From assembly GCA_022837365.1 (NCBI GenBank), contig JALHHV010000137.1, forward strand, positions 1 to 9,144: 9,144 nt of DNA, read 5' to 3'. Each line of letters begins with the position of its first letter. Within the stretch, counting starts at the first letter, position 1. The position numbers and the translations under genes are program-made. Shown here one piece after another: positions 1 to 6,064 of the stretch. This DNA is from Desulfovibrio sp. (GTDB taxonomy: Bacteria > Desulfobacterota > Desulfovibrionia > Desulfovibrionales > Desulfovibrionaceae). The notes under the pieces were generated by a model. The model did not search any database. It was not told the DNA's origin and saw only the letters and a program-made list of their open reading frames with translations.

Positions 1-22
1 CCCCTTGCATCCCCTCCCGATT

Positions 23-40
23 TTGTGCATTTTGGCACAA
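23..40. promoter_or_regulatory. Perfect inverted repeat, CRP/FNR-style operator candidate
   Basis: The sequence shows TTGTGC, six bases, then GCACAA: a perfect 6-bp inverted repeat of 18 bp in total. The geometry matches the TTGTGA-N6-TCACAA type bound by CRP/FNR-family regulators (HcpR in Desulfovibrio uses a similar layout), with C/G instead of A/T at the inner arm position. It lies about 90 bp upstream of the -35 of the best promoter for the downstream gene. It could equally regulate an upstream gene outside the window. Function is inferred from shape only. Confidence 0.4.
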
Positions 41-129
41 TCACACGGACGCATTTCCCGTGCACACCCGCCCAGCCATGGGCCGCCCCTTCCGGCGAAC
101 GCCCGACCGGCCGCTGGCCGCGCCGCGCC

Positions 130-158
130 TTGACTTTTCGGGCCACGCCTGTGATGCA
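130..158 (+). promoter_or_regulatory. Putative sigma70 promoter of the nucleotidyltransferase-HD gene
   Basis: A -35 hexamer TTGACT (130-135) is followed by a 17-bp spacer and a weak -10 GATGCA (153-158), preceded by a TG at 150-151 as in an extended -10. This would start transcription near 165 and leave a leader of about 45 nt. The -35 and spacing are good and the -10 is poor, so this is a candidate only. Confidence 0.4.
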
Positions 159-211
159 CGGATGGCACCGCGCCGGAGGGCGCGCTTTTCATCACTTTCA
201 GGAGGACAGGG

Positions 212-1537
212 ATGAGCCAACCTTTCAAGGACGCCATAGCCATCTGCAAGGCCATCCTTCGCAACGGCTACGACGCCTACGTGGTCAACGCGCAGTTGCA
301 GAAGGAACTGCTGGACGGCCGCGAAACCGAAATCGACATCGCCTGCGAGCCCGACTACGAAGAGCTCGGCAAGCTCTTCCCCAGCCTCGAGCGCTCCAAC
401 GAAGAGGGCGTGGTCGCCACCATGCGCGAAGGCGGAGCGCTGATCCGCTTCTACCACACCGATACCGAGGAATCCTCGCACCCCGAGCATACCCTGGCCC
501 GCATCACCCCGCGCATGCTGCGCGTGCTGGAAGAGCAGGGCAAGGTGCCCCCCGCCCTCGCCTGCCCCTACATCGCCCACACCGGCGACGTGTACGAAGG
601 CTTCGAGGACTTCTCCAAGGGCAAGGTGCAACTGCGGGGCATTCCGGACGAAACCCTGCGCCGCAACTACCTGCTGGTCATCCGGGCCATGCGCTTCGCG
701 GCCAACTTCGACCTGCCCATCGAGCCCAATTCGTGGATGGCCATCATCCGCGCCGCCAGCCGCGTGCTGGACTACGTGCGCATCTCGGACATCATGGACG
801 AATGGCGCAAGGTGGAAGCCGAGTGCATGTGGAAGTTCGTGCAACTGCTGTTCGACGCGCAGATCCTGCACGGCCTGCTGCCCGAAGTGGCGGCCCTGTC
901 CCGCGTGCGCCAGCAGCGCAACGACGAGGGCGCGGAAGAGTCGGTGCTCGAGCACACCCTGGACTGCATGCGCCACTACCCCGAGGGTGAATACAACTAC
1001 GACTGGCTGGGCACCTTCGCCATGCTGTTCCACGACGTGGGCAAGCTGTACACGGCGGAATACTTCGACGGAAAGTGGAACTTCTACCAGCACCATCGCG
1101 TGGGCGCCAAGGTAACGCGCAAGCTGCTGCGCCGCCTGCACTTCCTGCCGGAGGACGTGGAAACGGTGTGCCATCTGGTGCGCCATCACATGCGCTTCCA
1201 CTTCATGCTCACCGACCGGGGCATCCGCCGCTTCAAGTCGCTGGACGAATACCCCCGGCTCATCCAGATCGCCCGCGCCGACCTGGAAGCCCGCGACGGC
1301 AGCTACACCTACTTCAATCACAACATGAAGTACCTGGAGCGCGCCGAAACGCCGGAGCAGATGCTGGAACCCCTGCTGAACGGCAACGAGATCATGGAGT
1401 TCACCAACCTGCACCCCGGCCCCCAGGTGGGCATGCTGCGCGATGCGCTGCTGAAGGCGCAGGTGGCGGGCGAAGTGACCAGCGTGCCCGAGGCCGTGGA
1501 CTACATTCGCGAGTACAAGGCGAAGAATTTCGGCTAG
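212..1537 (+). CDS. tRNA nucleotidyltransferase-like HD-domain protein with degenerate NT head
   Basis: This 441-residue protein has the overall order of a class II CCA-adding/poly(A) polymerase protein followed by an HD phosphohydrolase domain. In the head (about 10-140) the usual GG..VRD motif is absent (around 24-34 the chain reads YVVNAQLQKEL), the DxD catalytic pair is E40-I-D42, and no RRD(F/I)T motif is visible. The linker helix typical of the family is recognisable (residues 145-170, ending IRAMRFAANF). The HD domain is intact: H248, H274-D275 in HDVGK, H294-H295, H325-H326 and a late Asp (D357). The C-terminal part (about 394-435) contains HPGPQVG, as in bacterial Cca proteins. The ATG is supported by GGAGGA at 201-206, five bases upstream. 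An HD domain of this kind suggests metal-dependent phosphodiesterase or phosphatase activity. CCA addition is doubtful because catalytic motifs are missing. The gene stands alone and ends at a strong terminator. The family call is firm; the activity is unknown. Confidence 0.85.
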   Translation: MSQPFKDAIAICKAILRNGYDAYVVNAQLQKELLDGRETEIDIACEPDYEELGKLFPSLERSNEEGVVATMREGGALIRFYHTDTEESSHPEHTLARITPRMLRVLEEQGKVPPALACPYIAHTGDVYEGFEDFSKGKVQLRGIPDETLRRNYLLVIRAMRFAANFDLPIEPNSWMAIIRAASRVLDYVRISDIMDEWRKVEAECMWKFVQLLFDAQILHGLLPEVAALSRVRQQRNDEGAEESVLEHTLDCMRHYPEGEYNYDWLGTFAMLFHDVGKLYTAEYFDGKWNFYQHHRVGAKVTRKLLRRLHFLPEDVETVCHLVRHHMRFHFMLTDRGIRRFKSLDEYPRLIQIARADLEARDGSYTYFNHNMKYLERAETPEQMLEPLLNGNEIMEFTNLHPGPQVGMLRDALLKAQVAGEVTSVPEAVDYIREYKAKNFG

Positions 1538-1570
1538 GGCCGGAATGTTGATTGATTCCTTGCGGAAGAC

Positions 1571-1607
1571 GCGGGGGAAGGGACGCAGGTTCCTTCCCCC
1601 GTTTTTT
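1571..1607 (+). terminator. Rho-independent terminator
   Basis: A 10-bp stem (1572-1581 with 1592-1601, C followed by GGGGGAAGG) can extend by two weaker pairs and closes a six-base loop. It is followed directly by six T residues (1602-1607). It lies 34 nt after the stop of the HD-domain gene. On the other strand the hairpin has no useful T tract after it, so it serves mainly + strand transcription and insulates it from the convergent thioesterase gene. Confidence 0.92.
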
Positions 1608-1697
1608 GTTGGGGAGGGGCGGCGGGATACGACAAGGCGCGTTGAACGGCTGGCCTCTCGCTCGTTCCGGCCATTCCCGAATGAAGACAGCCCCCCC

Positions 1698-2543
1698 CTA
1701 ACGCCAGCCGGTAAGCCCCCGCGCCACCTCCCGGCCATCGGAGCGGCGGGCGAGGATATGCACGAAGCGGGCGGCGCCGGGCGTGGCCGCATCGGCGGGC
1801 GCGGGCAGGCACTGCGCCTCCACCGTGTCGCCGTACACCGTCTCGGCCCGGAAGTGCATGTCCAGCCACACCGGGCGGGCCGCCTCCTGCACCGCGCCGG
1901 GCACGCCTTCCAGCGCCCAGTCCAGGTAGCGCACGTTGTTCACGTGGCGGTTGCGGTCCATGTCCGCCCGGCGCACCGCGAAGGGAATGGAAGAGAGCGG
2001 CGCGGCGCCGTCTTCGGGCGCCGGCAGCCGACGGTCGCCGGTTTCCAGCGCCAGCGGCGGCTGTTCCGGCAGCAGGGCCGCCACCGTGGGCGGGATGCGC
2101 TCCGGCCGCCGGGTGGCCAGGTTGATGACCACCCAGAACGAGGCCCCGCGCGCCACCACTGCCCCGTCACCGCCCAGCATCAGGTAGTCGCGCCGGAATT
2201 GCAGCCGCTCCACCCCGCACGGCCAGGTGCGCACCGTCACCGTCTCGCCTTCCGCCGGGGCGCGCTCCACCTGCACCACCAGCCGGGCCAGCACCCACGC
2301 CAGCCCCTGTTCGTGCAGCGCGGCCAGCGAAAGCCCCAGCCGGTCCGCATGCACCCCCGCCGCCTCCTGTAAATAGTCGCAGATGATCTGGACGGAAACG
2401 GTGCCGTCCGGCCCCACCTCGTAGCCGCGCACCCGGAAGGTTTCCTGATGCACCCGCAGGTCGGCGGGAACCTGCACGGGGATCTGCGCGGCTTCGGGCG
2501 CGGGAAGGCCGGTCGCCTCGGGCGTATCGGGAGTATCGGGCAT
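1698..2543 (-). CDS. Acyl-ACP thioesterase (FatA/FatB-like, double hot-dog)
   Basis: This 281-residue cytoplasmic enzyme should hydrolyse acyl-acyl carrier protein and release free fatty acids from type II fatty acid synthesis. Two hot-dog folds are visible. The first spans about residues 34-150 (FRVRGYEVGPDG, then a helix DYLQEAAGVHADRLG). The second spans about 184-245. The second holds the family's catalytic signature D196-R-N198-R-H200-V-N-N followed by V-R-Y-L-D-W, and a likely acidic catalytic partner E234 in FRAET. The open frame extends 82 codons further upstream, but the ATG at 2543 is chosen because AAGGAG precedes it (complement of 2551-2556) and because a longer form would run through the divergent regulator's promoter. 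The first 30 residues are Pro/Ala-rich and probably disordered. The gene is divergent from marR/MFS and convergent with the HD-domain gene. Substrate chain length cannot be read from the sequence. Confidence 0.88.
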   Translation of the reverse strand: MPDTPDTPEATGLPAPEAAQIPVQVPADLRVHQETFRVRGYEVGPDGTVSVQIICDYLQEAAGVHADRLGLSLAALHEQGLAWVLARLVVQVERAPAEGETVTVRTWPCGVERLQFRRDYLMLGGDGAVVARGASFWVVINLATRRPERIPPTVAALLPEQPPLALETGDRRLPAPEDGAAPLSSIPFAVRRADMDRNRHVNNVRYLDWALEGVPGAVQEAARPVWLDMHFRAETVYGDTVEAQCLPAPADAATPGAARFVHILARRSDGREVARGLTGWR

Positions 2544-2634
2544 GCGGGGGCTCCTTGTACGGTTGTCCGTGCGGCGCGGCATGCGGCAGCGTAGCGCACC
2601 GCCACGGCATAGCGCCGCAAGGCCGCCGCGTCCA

Positions 2635-2681
2635 CTGTCACCCGCGCGGGTGGCGCTGCCATATCCCGGCCCGCGTGACAG
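2635..2681. promoter_or_regulatory. Nested palindromes upstream of the thioesterase gene
   Basis: CTGTCAC (2635-2641) and GTGACAG (2675-2681) form a perfect 7-bp inverted repeat 33 bp apart. Overlapping the left arm is a perfect 14-bp palindrome CACCCGCGCGGGTG (2639-2652). They lie 90-140 bp upstream of the thioesterase start, in the divergent gap. They may be operator or promoter-proximal elements for that gene. No convincing -35/-10 pair was found on the - strand here, and chance palindromes are common in GC-rich DNA. Confidence 0.3.
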
Positions 2682-2700
2682 CGCAGGGCATCCCCCCGCC

Positions 2701-2729
2701 TTGACACCCGGCCGCCGCGCGCCTATCTG
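2701..2729 (+). promoter_or_regulatory. Putative sigma70 promoter of marR/MFS operon
   Basis: A perfect -35 TTGACA (2701-2706) is followed by a 17-bp spacer and TATCTG (2724-2729) as the -10. Transcription would start near 2736, about 37 nt before the marR start codon. The -10 is imperfect, but a consensus -35 with ideal spacing in this GC background is persuasive. Confidence 0.6.
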
Positions 2730-2757
2730 TTGCCCCTTCAACAGTTGCAATGGCAAC
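2727..2757. promoter_or_regulatory. MarR-type operator cluster (autoregulation site)
   Basis: Two overlapping perfect inverted repeats sit between the -10 and the start codon. CTGTTG-N6-CAACAG covers 2727-2744 and GTTGC-AATG-GCAAC covers 2744-2757. The second resembles the MarR box type TTGCC..GGCAA. GTTG/CAAC half sites therefore alternate at 2729, 2739, 2744 and 2754. A bound dimer here would block the promoter, the usual negative autoregulation arrangement for MarR-family genes. The repeats are seen directly; the binding protein is inferred from the adjacent gene. Confidence 0.55.
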
Positions 2758-2772
2758 AATGGGACATTTCGC

Positions 2773-3285
2773 ATGGAACAAAGACTCACGTCCTTCGCCT
2801 ATCGCGTGGGGCAGCTGCGCCGCCTGGTGCTGCTGCTGGCCATCGAGCGCATCGCCCCGCTGGGGCCGGTGGGCAAGGGGCAGATACCCTTCCTGGCCGA
2901 ACTCTTTCAGGGCGGCGACGGCGTGTCGCAGGAAGATCTGGCCGAAAAGCTGCACTTCGACAAGGGCGCGGCCGCCCGTTCGCTGGCCAAGCTGGAAGCC
3001 GCGGGTCTGGTGACCCGCGCCGTGAACCCGCGCAACCGCCGCCAGATGGTCATCACCCTGACCCCGGACGCCGAAAAGCTGCGCGAGCCCTTCCTGACCG
3101 CCCTGCGCGAACTGACCGAAACCATGGTGCGCGGCTTTTCCGGCGGCGAGCGCGAGCAGGCCCTGGGCTTTCTGGACCGCATGATCGGCAACGTGCTGGC
3201 CGAACTGGGCCGCCCGGACAAATCCGGCCCGCTCCCGCGCCCGTGTCGCGCGGCGCGGTGCTGTTCGTGGTCAGCACGTCCATGA
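2773..3285 (+). CDS. MarR-family transcriptional regulator
   Basis: A 170-residue winged helix-turn-helix regulator. The DNA-binding domain spans about 36-100: VSQEDLAEKLHFDKG forms the HTH entry, GAAARSLAKLEAAGLV the recognition helix, and PRNRRQMVITLT the wing with its basic residues. The flanking helices (1-35 and about 101-147) would form the dimer interface. The family normally represses its own promoter and a linked efflux or stress gene, and releases DNA on ligand binding or oxidation. The ATG at 2773 is preferred because it lies just after the promoter and operator; only a weak GGGA lies upstream. The last 20-25 residues (Pro/Arg/Cys-rich) are atypical and are encoded where the MFS gene overlaps, so they are probably a read-through tail rather than a conserved segment. 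The inducing ligand cannot be predicted. Confidence 0.88.
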   Translation: MEQRLTSFAYRVGQLRRLVLLLAIERIAPLGPVGKGQIPFLAELFQGGDGVSQEDLAEKLHFDKGAAARSLAKLEAAGLVTRAVNPRNRRQMVITLTPDAEKLREPFLTALRELTETMVRGFSGGEREQALGFLDRMIGNVLAELGRPDKSGPLPRPCRAARCCSWSARP

Positions 3286-4673
3286 TCCTCATGCCGCTGA
3301 TGATGTCCGCCGTGGGCGTCTCGCTGCCCGCCATCGGGCGCGACCTCGCGGCCACGGCCATGCAGGTGGGCCTTGTGGAGACCACCTACGTCATGGCCCT
3401 GTCGGTGTTCCTGCTGATCATGGGCCGCCTTGGCGACATCTTCGGGCGGCGTCGGCTGTTCCTGGCGGGCCTTGTGCTGTTCACGGCCATCACCGCCGTG
3501 CTCTCGCTGTCGCAGTCCATCCGCATGGTCATCGGCCTGCGCTTTCTGCAGGGCATGGGCGCGGCCATGATCGTGGCCAACAGCTTCGCCATCATGCTCG
3601 AAGTGTTCCCGCGCGAGGAGCGCGGCCGGGCCATCGGCATCGTTTCCGCGGCGGCCTATGCGGGCATCTCGTGCGGGCCGCTCATCGGGGGATTCCTGAC
3701 CACCCATTTCGGATGGCGCTGGGTGTTCCTGATGGTGCTGCCCTTCGGCCTTTCCGCCCTGCTGCTGGTGTTCACCCGGCTGCGCGGCGAATGGCGCTCG
3801 GCCAGGGGCGAACCCTTCGACCTGCGCGGCAGCCTGGTCTACGGCGGCGCCATCGTGCTGCTCACCCTGGGTTCGTCGCACCTGGACGAGGGCGCGTGGG
3901 CCTGGGGCACGCTGGCCGCCGGGCTGGTCTGCGGCGGGCTGTTCCTGTGGCTGGAATCGCGCACCCGCTTTCCGCTGCTGGAGGTCACCCTGCTGTCGCG
4001 CAACCGGCTGTTCACCCTCAGTTGCCTGTCCGCGCTCGTCAACTACGCCTCCACCTTCGGGGTGCTGTTCTTTCTCGGGCTGTACCTGCAATATGTGCGC
4101 GGGCTTACCCCCAGCGACGCGGGCCTGCTGATGATCATCCAGCCGGTGATCCAGATGGTGCTTTCGCCCATCGGGGGGCGGCTGGCCGACCGCTTTCCGG
4201 CCGAGCGGGTGGCCACCGTGGGCATGGTGCTGTGCGCCGTGGGCCTTGGCGTGGCCGCGTTCATCGGACAGGACACCTCCACCGCGCTGACGGTGACGGT
4301 GCTGGTGCTGCTGGGCGTGGGCTACGGCCTGTTCGCCTCGCCCAACGCCAGCGCCATCGTGGGCAGCGTGGAGCCGCGCCAGTTGGGCGTGGCGTCCGGC
4401 ATGACCAGCACCATGCGCACCCTGGGCATGATGGCGTCCATGATCGTGGTGACCATCGTGTTTTCCGTGTTCATGGGCGGGCAGCCGGTGTCGGCGGCCA
4501 CCCTGCCGGGCTTCCTGTCCGCCATGCGCACGGCGCTGTGGACCTTCTGCGCGCTGTGCGCGGCGGGGGTGCTGCTGTCATTGGGACGGGTCTGGAGCAA
4601 GGGGCAGGAACAGGTGATGCTCACCGGCACCCCGTGTGACGGCACCCCCGCCGGAACCGACGCCGACCGCTGA
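3243..4673 (+). CDS. MFS drug/metabolite exporter, DHA2 (EmrB/QacA) type
   Basis: This very hydrophobic inner-membrane protein has 476 residues from the GTG start and is consistent with 14 transmembrane segments. Motif A is clear after segment 2 (G61-RLGDIFGRRR) and the antiporter motif C lies in segment 5 (G145-PLIGG), followed by FGWRWVF, typical of DHA2 proteins. Segment 1 reads MMSAVGVSLPAI where many DHA2 pumps have LDxTIVNVALP, so the acidic residue linked to proton coupling is missing. The GTG at 3243 is chosen because it completes transmembrane segment 1 (VLFVV onward). The alternative ATG at 3282 overlaps the marR stop in an ATGA arrangement and would give 463 residues with a short first segment. 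Neither start has a clear ribosome binding site, which fits translational coupling to marR. The pair is probably one operon in which the regulator controls export of an unknown compound. The C-terminal 20 residues are hydrophilic. Confidence 0.88.
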   Translation: MSRGAVLFVVSTSMILMPLMMSAVGVSLPAIGRDLAATAMQVGLVETTYVMALSVFLLIMGRLGDIFGRRRLFLAGLVLFTAITAVLSLSQSIRMVIGLRFLQGMGAAMIVANSFAIMLEVFPREERGRAIGIVSAAAYAGISCGPLIGGFLTTHFGWRWVFLMVLPFGLSALLLVFTRLRGEWRSARGEPFDLRGSLVYGGAIVLLTLGSSHLDEGAWAWGTLAAGLVCGGLFLWLESRTRFPLLEVTLLSRNRLFTLSCLSALVNYASTFGVLFFLGLYLQYVRGLTPSDAGLLMIIQPVIQMVLSPIGGRLADRFPAERVATVGMVLCAVGLGVAAFIGQDTSTALTVTVLVLLGVGYGLFASPNASAIVGSVEPRQLGVASGMTSTMRTLGMMASMIVVTIVFSVFMGGQPVSAATLPGFLSAMRTALWTFCALCAAGVLLSLGRVWSKGQEQVMLTGTPCDGTPAGTDADR

Positions 4674-4678
4674 CGTCC

Positions 4679-4697
4679 GCCGCGCGGAAGGCGCGGC
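4679..4697. other. GC hairpin after the MFS gene
   Basis: GCCGCGC and GCGCGGC flank a five-base GGAAG loop, starting 5 nt after the MFS stop codon. There is no T tract, so it is not a canonical intrinsic terminator. It could stabilise the mRNA 3' end or assist termination. Confidence 0.3.
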
Positions 4698-4701
4698 ATG
4701 C

Positions 4702-4737
4702 GGAACGGGCGGAACATGCAGAACGGGCGGAACGGGC
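4702..4737. repeat. Four 9-bp tandem repeats (GGAACGGGC)
   Basis: Four consecutive 9-mers are seen: two exact GGAACGGGC at the ends, with GGAACATGC and AGAACGGGC between them. They lie in the 218-nt gap between the MFS gene and rlmN. A short frame through them encodes an Asn-Gly-Arg-rich peptide with no recognisable relatives and no ribosome binding site, so the gap is treated as non-coding. Period nine is a multiple of three, so slippage would keep any reading frame. Confidence 0.6.
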
Positions 4738-4768
4738 GGGGGCTTCCCCTCGCGGCCGTTCCGCTGTA

Positions 4769-4796
4769 TTGCCTGCGGGCCGCGCACCTGTATCCC
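4769..4796 (+). promoter_or_regulatory. Possible rlmN promoter
   Basis: TTGCCT (4769-4774), a 16-bp spacer and TATCCC (4791-4796) form a modest sigma70-like pair about 95 nt upstream of rlmN. No better candidate was seen in the gap. rlmN could alternatively be read through from the MFS gene, since no good terminator separates them. Confidence 0.3.
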
Positions 4797-4891
4797 GCGC
4801 ACTGGACGAACCCGCCGCACGGGCTTACCCATACCCGGATGCAACCAGCCACGGCCCGGCCATCCGGCCCAACCCTTGCCCCCCATAGCCC

Positions 4892-5986
4892 ATGATCGAC
4901 ATACTGAACCTGACCTGCGACGAACTGGAAGCGTGGATGACCGGCGAACTCGGCGAGCCGCGCTTCCGCGCCCGTCAGGTGTGGCAGTGGCTGTGGCAGA
5001 AGAACGCCCGGTCCTTCGACGCCATGACCAACGTATCCAAGGCCACCCGCGCCCGGCTGGCCGAGGTGGCCCGCATCGCCTGGCCGGAAGTCCGCACCGT
5101 GAAGACCAGCGCCGACGGCACGGTGAAGTTCCTGCTGGCCCTGGCCGACGGCGCGCTGGTGGAGACGGTGCTGATTCCCAGCGAATCGCGCGAGGGCAAG
5201 GTGCGCATGACCCAGTGCCTGTCCTGCCAGGTGGGCTGCGCCATGGGCTGCACCTTCTGCAGCACGGGCAGCATGGGCTTCGAGCGCAACATGACCATGG
5301 CCGAGATTCTCGGGCAGGTGCTGGTGGCGCGCGAATACCTGGGCGACGACCGGCCGGGCCACCCCATCGTGCGCAACCTGGTGTTCATGGGCATGGGCGA
5401 ACCGCTGCTGAACCTCACCGAGGTCATGCGCTCCCTGCGCACCCTCAACGACGAATTCGGGCTGTGCTTCTCGCCCCGGCGCATCACCGTGTCCACCTGC
5501 GGCATCGAGAAGGGCCTGCGTGAGCTTGGCGAAAGCGGCCTGGCCTTCCTGGCCGTGTCGCTGCACGCGCCCAACCAGGAACTGCGCGGCCGCATCATGC
5601 CCCGCGCGGCGCGCTGGAGCCTCGACGACCTCATCGCCGCGCTGGAATCGTACCCGCTGAAAACGCGCGAGCGCATCACCTTCGAATACCTGCTGCTGGG
5701 CGGGGTGAACGATTCCATCGAGCACGCCCGCGAACTGGTGCGCCTTGTCTCGCGCACCAAGGCCAAGCTGAACCTCATCGTGTACAACCCGGCCGAGGGG
5801 CTGCCCTACGAGGCCCCCAGCGAAGCGCGCATCCTGGCCTTCGAGCAGTACCTGTGGTCCAAGAACGTCACGGCCATCATCCGCAAGAGCAAGGGGCAGG
5901 ACATCAAGGCCGCCTGCGGCCAGTTGAAGGCCTCCGAACTGGCGGAACTGGCCGAAGGGACCGAAGGAGCGGCCGGGGACGAGTGA
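4892..5986 (+). CDS. rlmN: Dual-specificity 23S rRNA/tRNA adenine-C2 methyltransferase RlmN
   Basis: A 364-residue cytoplasmic radical-SAM enzyme that methylates C2 of adenosine in 23S rRNA (A2503 in E. coli numbering) and in some tRNAs, affecting decoding accuracy and antibiotic sensitivity at the peptidyl transferase centre. The N-terminal accessory domain (about 1-95, with LGEPRFRARQVWQWLW) is typical. The [4Fe-4S] ligands are C116, C120 and C123 in CQVGCAMGCTFC. C109 corresponds to the first catalytic cysteine (E. coli C118). C342 in DIKAACGQL corresponds to the methyl-carrying cysteine (E. coli C355). The SAM-contacting motif MGMGEP is at 166-171. All key residues are present, so it should be active. 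No Shine-Dalgarno sequence precedes the ATG; the start is set by the conserved N-terminus (MIDILNLT). The last 15 residues are acidic and Ala/Gly-rich. RlmN is named over Cfr because it continues the normal housekeeping form; this is inferred from overall resemblance. Confidence 0.96.
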   Translation: MIDILNLTCDELEAWMTGELGEPRFRARQVWQWLWQKNARSFDAMTNVSKATRARLAEVARIAWPEVRTVKTSADGTVKFLLALADGALVETVLIPSESREGKVRMTQCLSCQVGCAMGCTFCSTGSMGFERNMTMAEILGQVLVAREYLGDDRPGHPIVRNLVFMGMGEPLLNLTEVMRSLRTLNDEFGLCFSPRRITVSTCGIEKGLRELGESGLAFLAVSLHAPNQELRGRIMPRAARWSLDDLIAALESYPLKTRERITFEYLLLGGVNDSIEHARELVRLVSRTKAKLNLIVYNPAEGLPYEAPSEARILAFEQYLWSKNVTAIIRKSKGQDIKAACGQLKASELAELAEGTEGAAGDE

Positions 5987-5989
5987 CGC

Positions 5990-6031
5990 CCGGCCCGGCG
6001 CGGCGCGGCGCGGAAAGGCAGGCCGGGCCGG
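5990..6031. other. Long GC hairpin between convergent genes
   Basis: CCGGCCCGGC (5990-5999) pairs perfectly with 6022-6031, leaving a 22-nt interior made of GGCGC repeats and a GGAAAGG stretch. It sits just after the rlmN stop. On the + strand an A6 run rather than a T run follows (6041-6046). On the - strand that run reads as T6 but comes before the hairpin. It is therefore not a canonical terminator in either direction, but its place between convergent genes suggests a role in transcript ends. Confidence 0.4.
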
Positions 6032-6064
6032 AAGACAGGCAAAAAATCAGGGAGCCGGGCGAGG

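Noticed and set aside
41..1792. Long - strand frame of 583 codons opposite the HD-domain gene
   Set aside because: It is the His/Val/Gln-rich antisense shadow of a well-supported gene with family motifs and a ribosome binding site on the + strand.
2907..4091. 394-codon - strand frame opposite the MFS gene
   Set aside because: Its Gln/His/Gly-rich composition is typical of antisense of a GC-rich membrane protein gene; the + strand has clear MFS motifs.
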